DNA of 64,000 nt from Notamacropus eugenii. Taxonomy: Eukaryota > Chordata > Mammalia > Diprotodontia > Macropodidae. The first letter of the stretch is position 1; every line of letters starts with the position of its first letter. The translations under genes and the position numbers were made by a program. The stretch lies in NCBI RefSeq assembly GCF_028372415.1, contig NC_092877.1:212652116-212716115 (forward strand), given 5' to 3'. Under the pieces are notes generated by a model. The model ran no database searches. It saw only the letters and a list, made by a program, of their open reading frames with translations, and was not told where the DNA came from. This document shows, piece after piece, positions 57,263 to 64,000 of the stretch.

Positions 57263-57469
57263 GGAGACATAAAAAAGTGAACAGGGGGAGAAAAAGAAAA
57301 AAAAACTTGTTATTTAATATGGGCAAACTGTTTACATGCTTAAATGGGAGAATGATAATTGTTAGTCTTGAGAACTGTATATTTATTATGACATTTAAAA
57401 AGGATACACATAGATAGAGGGTGTGAGTATAAATTAACTGATGTAATGATAAAACCCCATTTAAGGGAT

Positions 57470-57870
57470 GTGAAGGGAGAAGAGAAAAAGAAGAGGTAGA
57501 AGAGGGTAAATTATATCACATGAAGAGCCACAAAAATATATTATAGTAGAAGGAAAGAAGGGAGACAGATGGGCATTATTTGAGCTTTGCCCTCATTGGA
57601 TTTGCTTCAAGGAGAGAATAACATACTCATTTAATGATAGCAATCTAACTTACACTATAGGCAGTAGGAGGAGAAAGGGGAAAGAAGAGGGAGGGGGTGA
57701 TTAGAAGGGAGGTAAGAAGTAGGAAGGGAAAAGGAAAAGAGAAGGGCTGATAGAACAGAGGGGACACTGAGGGAAGAGGTGGTCATAAGTAAAACTCTTT
57801 TGAGAAGGGAAAGGGAGATAAAAAAGCACAAATAGGGAGATAGGTTGGAGAGAAAGACACAGATAGTAAT
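57470..57870 (+). repeat. Polypurine-rich ORF1-ORF2 spacer
   Basis: About 400 bp dominated by A and G (GGAGAAAGGGGAAAG type, densest at 57660-57830). It lies just before the ORF2 endonuclease. The 37 kb L1 keeps only the start of this spacer. Confidence 0.85.
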
Positions 57871-57894
57871 CATAACTGTGAAGGGAATGAACTC

Positions 57895-60800
57895 TCCCAT
57901 AAAACAGAAGTGGATAGCAGAATGGATTAAAAACTACAATCGTATAATATATTGTTTACAAGAAACACATTTGAAAGAGGGGGTGCACACAGGGTAAAGG
58001 TAAAAGGCTGAAGCAGAGTATATTATGATTCAGATGAAGTAAAAAAAAAGGCAGGGGTAGGAATTCTAATCTCAGACAAAGCAAAAGCAAAAATAGATCT
58101 AATTCAAAGAGATAAGGAGGGAAACTATAGACTATTAAAAGGCACCAAAGACAATGAAGTAATATCGTTACTTAACGTATGTGCACCAAGTGGTACAGCA
58201 TCCAAATTCTTAGAGGAGAAGTTAAGGGAGTTACAGGAAGAGACAGCCAAACTACACTAGTAGGGTATCTCAACCTTCTTCTCTCTGAACTTGATACATC
58301 TAACCTCAAAATAAATAAGAGAGAAGTTATGGAGGTGAATAGAATTCTGAAAAAAGTTAGATATGATAGACTTCTGGAGAAAACTGAATGGAGATAGAAA
58401 GGAATATATTTTTTCCTCAATAGTACATGGCACATACACAAAAACTGACCATGTACTAGGGTATAAAAACCTCATACTTCAGTGTAGGAAGGCAGATATA
58501 GTCAATGCATGCTTTTCATATCATGATGCAATAAAAATTATAAGCAATAAAGGGCCATGGAAAGATAGAACAAAAATTAAATGGGAATTAAATAATCTAA
58601 TCCTAAAGAATGAGTGGATCAAATAATAAATCATGGAAACAATCAATAACTTCTTTCAAGAGAATGACAATAATGAGGTAACCTACCAAAACTTAAGGGA
58701 TGCAGTGAAAGCCGTTCTTAGGGGAGATTTTATACTTCTGAATGCTTAAATGAATAAAATGGAGAAAGAGGAGATCAATAAATTGGGCATACAATTAAAT
58801 TAAAAAAGCTAGAAAAAGAACAACTTGAAAATCCCCAATTAAATACTAAATTTGAAATACTGAAAACCAAAGGAGAGATTAATAAAAGTGAAATTAAGAA
58901 AACTAATGGACTAATGAATAAAAATAAGAGCTGGATTTATGAAAAAACAAACAAAATTGACAAACTTTTGGTCAGTTTGATTTAAAAAAGAAAAAAAAGG
59001 AAACCAAATTAGCAATATCAAAAATGAAAAGGATGAATTCACCTCTAATAAAGAGGAAATTAAAACAATAATTAGAAATTATTTTGCCCAATTGTATGCC
59101 CATAAATTTGACAATCTTAGTGAACTGGATAAGTATTTACAAAAATATAAATTTCCCAGGTTAACAGAAGAAGAAATAAAATATTTAAATAATCCCATCT
59201 CAGAAAAAGAAAGTGAACAAGCCATCAATGAACTCCCTAGGGAAAAACTCTCCAGAACTAGATGGATTTACAATTGAATTCTACCAAACAAATAATTAGT
59301 TCCAATACTATATAGACTATTTGGGAAAATTGGCAAAGAAACAGCCCTACCAAATTCTTTTTTTGATACAAATATGGTGGTGTTACCTAAACCAGGAAAA
59401 GCCAAAACAGAAAAAGGAAATTATAGACCAATTTTTCTAATTAATATAGATTCAAAAATTTTAAATTAGATATTAGCAAAAAGATTGCAGAAACTTATCA
59501 TGCGAATAATGCACTTTGGTCAGGTTGGATTTGTACCAGGAGTGCAGGGCTGGTTCAGTATTAGGAAAGCTCTCAGTATAATTGACGATGTCAACAACAA
59601 AACTAACAGAAACCGTCTGATAATCTCAATAGATGCAGAAAATTTTTTTTGACAAAATACAACAGCCATTCCTATTGAAAACACTGGAGAGCACAGGAAT
59701 AAATAGAGTCTTCCTTCAAATGATATGTAGTATCTACCTAAAACCATCAGCAAGGATTACATATAATGGAGATAAGCTAGATGCATTTCTAATAAGATCC
59801 GGGGTGAAACAAGGATGTCCATTATCACCACTGTTATTCAATATGATACTAGAATTATTAGCCTTAGCAAAAAGAGAAAAAAAGAAGTTGAAGGAATTAC
59901 AATAGGTAAAGAAGAAACTAAGTTATCAAACTTTGCAGACGATGCGATGATGTACTTAGAGGATCAAGTAAAAAATTACTTGAAATAAACAATTTTAGTG
60001 AAGTTGCAGGATACAAAATAAACCCCCATAAATCATCTGCATTTCTATATGTTACTAACAAAGCCCAACAGCAAATGATTGAAAGAGAAATTAAAGTTAC
60101 TGTAGACACTATGAAATATTTGGGAGACTACTTCCCAAAACAAACCTGGATACTATATTAACACAATTACAAAGCACTTTTTGCACAAATGAAGTCAGAT
60201 CTAAATAATTGGAAGAAACATCAGTTACTCATGGATAGGCTGAGCTAATATAATAAAAATTACAATTCTACCTAAATTAATTTACTTATTCAGTACCATA
60301 CTGATTAAATTATCAAAAATTATTTTATAGAGCTAGAAAAAATAATAACAACATTCATCTAGAAGAGCAAAAGGTCCAGAATATCAAGGGGATTAATGAA
60401 AAGAAATGGTAGGGAAAGTAGCCTAGCCTTGCCAGATCTTAAATTGTATTATAAAGCAGCAATTATCAAAGCCACTTGATACTGGTTAAGAAACAAAGGG
60501 GTAGAGCAGTGGAACAGGCTAGGTACAGCAGATACAGTAGTCAATAACTATAGCTGTCTACCGTTTGATAAACTCAAGGGCCCCACCTTCTGGGATAAGA
60601 ACTCACTGTTTAACAAAAACTGTGGAAAAAACTGGAAAATCGTGTGGTGGAAACTGGGCATAGACCAATGCCTGACACCTTATAACAGAATAAAGTTCAA
60701 ATGGTAACATGATCTAGGTATAAAGGCTGATACTATAAACAAATTAGGGGAGCAAGGAATAGTGTACTTATCAGTTTTATGGAGAATGGTGGAATTTATG

Positions 60801-61645
60801 GCCAAACAAGAGATAGAGAACATTATGAAATGCAAAATGGATAACTCTGATTACACCAAATTAAAAAGCCAATGCAACCAAGATTAAGAGGGAAACATAA
60901 AACTGGCAATTTTTACAACTAATATCTGTGATAAAGGCCTCATTTCTAAAATGGACAACTGTGTGAAATTTACAAGAATATAAACCATTCCCCAACTGAT
61001 AAATGGTCAAAGGATATGAATAGTTTTCAGAGGAAGAAATTAAAGCTATCCATAGTCATATGAAAAATGCTTTAAATCACTATTGATTAAAGAGATACAA
61101 TTCAAAACAATTCTGAAATACAGCATCACACCTGTCAGATTGGATAAAATGACAAAACAAGAAAATGATAACTCTTGGAGAAGATGTGGGAGAGTTGGAA
61201 CACTAATTCATTGTTGGTGGAGTTGTGAGCTGATCCAACCATTCTGCAGAGCAGTTTGGAACTATGTCCAAAGGGCTATAAAAATGTGCATACCCTTTGG
61301 TCCAGCAACACTGCTTCTAGGGCTATAGTCCAAAGAATTCATGCAAATGGGAAAAAGAGCTACATGTACAAAAATATTTATAGCAGCTCTTTTTTTGTGC
61401 TGGCCAAAACTGGAAATCGAGGTGGGGAATGGCTGAGCAAGTTGTGGTATACAAATGCAACGGAATACTATTGTGCCATAAGAAATGGCCAGCAAGTGGA
61501 CTTCAGAAAAACCTGGAAAGATTTATATGAACTGATGCTGAGTAAAGTCAACAGAACCAGGAGAACATTTTACACAGCAACAATCACAGTATGTGAGGAC
61601 TGTTTTGATAGACTTATATCCTTTCATAGTAATGCAAGGATCTAA
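57895..61645 (+). pseudogene. L1 ORF2 (endonuclease-RT), disrupted
   Basis: Order: endonuclease start 'PIKQKWIAEWIKNYNR' and catalytic 'CLQETH' (57898-57970); 'NVYAPSGTASKFLEEKL' (about 58178-58228); 'HGTYTKTDHVLGYK' (about 58430-58470); the expected catalytic SDH reads SYH at 58516-58524. RT: '[16 protein letters not shown]' (about 59385-59430), 'IISIDAE' (59620), 'GVKQGCPLSPLLFNM' (about 59800), intact FADD at 59932-59943. Cysteine-rich tail 'WRRCGRVGTLIHCWWSCELI' (61175-61240). C-terminus to 61645. Dead because of many stops and frameshifts. Confidence 0.9.
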
Positions 61646-61945
61646 AGCATTTCCAAAGGACTTGTGATGCAAAATGTTATTCACATCCGGAGAAAAAACT
61701 ATGGAGTAGGAATACAGAATGAAGCAGATTGTTTTCTCCTTTGTTACGTTTTATTTTGTTTTTCTCATTTTTTCCCATTTGTTTTAATTCTTCTGTGCAA
61801 CATAGCTAATGTGAAAAATGTGTTTGATAGGAATGCATGTGTAAAACCTATATTATATTGCATGCCATCTTGAGGAGGGGGAGAATATGTGAAACTTATG
61901 GAAGTGATTGTTGAAAACTGGAATAAATTAATTAATAAATTTGGG

Positions 61946-62035
61946 GAAAAAAGAAGACAGAAAAAAATACATTTCAGAATGATAGACCAGGAACCAGAGA
62001 ATAAAGCCCTACTTTCCCCATTAATAAATTTAGAA
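61946..62035 (+). other. 3' extension beyond the canonical L1 end
   Basis: Shared with 47745-47850. Contains AATAAA ('gagaataaagccct', 62000), so an L1 transcript could have been polyadenylated downstream of this point. It ends A-rich ('ttagaagaaaaagaa'). Confidence 0.75.
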
Positions 62036-62049
62036 GAAAAAGAATTTTT

Positions 62050-62312
62050 CATTTCCTTCAAAGCTCAGCTCAGTTGTCACTTATTCCTAGTCTTTTCTGA
62101 TCTCCTTGAATTGCTAGTGTCTCTTCCCTCTCAAAATTACTTTGTGTTTATCATGTATATATATTTTGTGTATGCATATGCGTATGTATGTATACATGCA
62201 TACACGCACACATACATATAATTTTGAATGCAATATTCTTGAGGGTAAGCACTATTTCATATTTTTCTTTGTATTTTCATTGCCTAGCACAGTTCCTCAT
62301 TCTCAATATAAG
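62050..62312 (+). mobile_element. L2 LINE 3' region
   Basis: 'tccttcaaagctcagctcag', 'gctagtgtctcttccctctc', microsatellite, 'ttcttgagggtaagcactat', 'cattgcctagcacagttcct'. Confidence 0.88.
62157..62222. repeat. TATG/CATA simple repeat in L2
   Basis: Sits where L2 has its natural TATA/TATG-rich segment and has expanded. Confidence 0.85.
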
Positions 62313-62357
62313 CTTAAAAAGTCTCATGATTAATTTATTATTTTTCTTTTCTTGAAG

Positions 62358-62624
62358 GTTTCAGCTGCTTTTCAATCCTGTCTAACTCTTCATGACACCA
62401 TTTGTGGGGTTTTTTTGTTTTGTTTTTTGGCAGAGATACTGGAATGGTTGTCATTTCCTTCTCCAGATCATTTTACAGATAAAGAAACTGAGGCAAACCG
62501 TGTTAAGTGACTTACCTAGGGTTACACAGCTAGTAAGTGTCTGGAGTCAGATTTGAACTCAGGAAGATGAGTCTTCCTGACTGCAGGCTTGGCGCTCTAG
62601 CCACTGCACCACCTAGCTGCCCCA
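62358..62624 (-). mobile_element. RTE-tailed tRNA SINE, antisense, well preserved
   Basis: 'ctaactcttcatgacaccat', 'ggcagagatactggaatggt', 'taaagaaactgaggcaaacc', 'gttacacagctagtaagtgt', 'accacctagctgcccc'. A T-rich (TTTTTTG) stretch has expanded at 62409-62427. Confidence 0.95.
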
Positions 62625-62899
62625 TAGGCTATGATTATGTCATTCACTTTTTTTACCCACTACAAAATGTAGCGCAACAGTTTGCTCAGGGGAAATATTC
62701 AATAAATAATTGTTGAGTAAATATATGAATGAATATCATCTAATGTGTAGCTTTGCATTGTATAACTTGACATTTTAATCATAATTTAAAAATAAATGCT
62801 GCCTAGTTAGCAGGTAAATTAGGCCTGAACAGAATTTCTGTTTATATGTGCACTGCTGAAAAATAATACTTGCAGACAGAGGAGATATTGCAACATAGT

Positions 62900-62985
62900 T
62901 ATATCTGAATTATCTTTGTATCTCTAATATTAGCACAGTGCCTTGAACACAGTTGGCACTTAATAAATGTTTTACTTACTAGAAA
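62900..62985 (+). mobile_element. L2 3' tail
   Basis: 'ctttgtatctctaatattag', 'cacagtgccttgaacacagt', 'ggcacttaataaatgtttta'. Confidence 0.8.
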
Positions 62986-63189
62986 TGAATTCAGCTAGAG
63001 TGTTATCTTTGTCATGTCACTAAATTATTACTGAGATTGCTACATGCAGCCTGTTATAGAATGTGACACAATTGTTATTAATCACATAGATGTATTTGTA
63101 ATTCTGGTACTCTGATAGACTTTTATATATCATATAAGAATTGTTTGATTCTCTTGTATTCTCCTAACATCCACTGACATCAGCATCCT

Positions 63190-63855
63190 TATATAAAACT
63201 GAACCCCTTCATATCTGGACTGTTGGAATAGCCTTTTGATTGGTCTACTGCCTTTCTCTCTCCACCTTGAGACAGTTGTTAAAGTGCTCTTTCTAAAGCA
63301 TAAGTTCTGAGCGTATCATCCCCCTAATCATTAAACTCCAGGAGTTCTTGTTGGATTCAGAATCAAATATAAAATCTTCTATTAGACATTCAAAGCTCTT
63401 CATAACATGCGTCAGCTCTAATCTTTCTGATACCCAACCCTGCACCTTCTTTAATCCAGTGATACTGACTTCTTCCTATCCCTCACTGAAGACACTCCTC
63501 CTGGAATCAGCTGATTCCAAATATTTTCACTGATCTCCCCCATGCAAGAAATTCTCTCCCTCTTCCCTTTCTCCTGACTTCCCTGGCTTCTTCCAAGTCA
63601 AAATTCTACCTTCTACAAGAAACTTTTCTCAGTCCTGTGAATGCTAGTGCCTTTCCTCTGTTGTTTAGCTCTAATTTAATCTGTGGAAATCTTGTTTGCT
63701 TATAACTGTTTATATGTTATTCTCTTTCCCCTCACCCACGCCACTCCCACCCCAATAGACTATGAACTCCTACAGAGCTGGAATTGTTTTTCTCTTTCTT
63801 TGTGTCCTGAGTGCTCAAAAATACTGATTGACTTTTGATTGGCTAATTCTTCAAA
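63190..63855 (+). mobile_element. L2 LINE 3' region, long
   Basis: About 665 bp following the L2 ORF end and 3' UTR: 'ttaaactccaggagttcttg', 'agacattcaaagctcttcat', 'catgcaagaaattctctccc', 'gcttcttccaagtcaaaatt', 'tgctagtgcctttcctctgt', 'aatagactatgaactcctac'. Separate from the copy at 62050, since both contain the same segment. Confidence 0.88.
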
Positions 63856-64000
63856 ACTCTGTCCCTTTGCCTGCAGAAACCAGAGGTTCCCATAACACTG
63901 AAGGCTATTGTAAGCTTTTGTCCATTTCATAAATTGGCCAAAAAATTTCTCAGGTAGTAAACCTTTTTACGATGAATTTTTGTGAAGTTAGCAACGTTGA

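Larger units (their letters stand above)
55983..62035 (+). mobile_element. Near full-length L1 retrotransposon, inactive
   Basis: About 6 kb with every L1 part in order: 5' UTR from 'ccaagatggtagag' (55990), ORF1 (56690-57262), a purine-rich spacer, ORF2 with endonuclease, RT and cysteine-rich tail (57895-61645), 3' UTR with a G-rich run (61870) and canonical end near 61945. About 90 bp of extension follow. Numerous stops and frameshifts in both ORFs make it a dead copy. Its 3' side lies against an L2, but L2 sequence is not found on the 5' side. Confidence 0.92.

Overview
The window looks like non-coding, repeat-dense nuclear DNA of a marsupial. No intact cellular gene, rRNA, tRNA or CRISPR array was found. 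It is AT-rich and CpG-poor. It carries L1 copies whose ORF2 tail encodes the marsupial-type 'CWRRCGRVGTLIHC' segment, tRNA-derived SINEs with an RTE-like 3' tail, CORE-SINEs (MIR/THER/MON style), L2 3' ends, CR1/L3 fragments and an RTE/BovB remnant. That mix fits opossum or Australian marsupial DNA; I cannot tell which from the sequence alone. All family names come from reading, not from a database search.

Layout. 0-11 kb: old L1, SINE and simple-repeat DNA, then a 1.6 kb antisense CR1/L3 fragment (8.6-10.2 kb) split by a SINE. 11-14 kb: mostly unclassified sequence, then a decayed processed copy of nardilysin (NRDC; about 12.97-13.60 kb). 14-24.4 kb: L1 and CR1/L3 remnants with clear nesting. 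An L1 with a non-L1 3' extension sits in a CR1/L3 at 18.5-20.4 kb between matching target-site copies, and its 3' junction is duplicated about 0.8 kb away. 24.4-28.1 kb: the longest stretch without recognisable interspersed repeats. 28-34.7 kb: SINEs, a small element with 10-bp terminal inverted repeats, and one copy of an unclassified ~0.5 kb repeat family seen four times in the window. 34.9-41 kb: an antisense RTE/BovB remnant cut by a sense L1 that has both ends but two internal deletions. 41-55 kb: SINE clusters, L2 ends, microsatellites, a 1.8 kb unclassified block (45.3-47.1 kb), 5'-truncated L1s and two unclassified-family copies or fragments. 56-62 kb: a near full-length sense L1 with ORF1, endonuclease, reverse transcriptase and C-terminal domain in order, all broken. 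62-64 kb: two L2 3' regions and a SINE.

The window therefore records layered retrotransposition: oldest L2/CR1/MIR, then RTE and old L1, then SINEs and younger L1. Its most informative parts are the L1 copies with 3' extensions, the duplicated L1 junction, the four-copy unclassified family, the NRDC retrocopy and the RTE remnant. Nothing in it forms a functioning multi-gene system.
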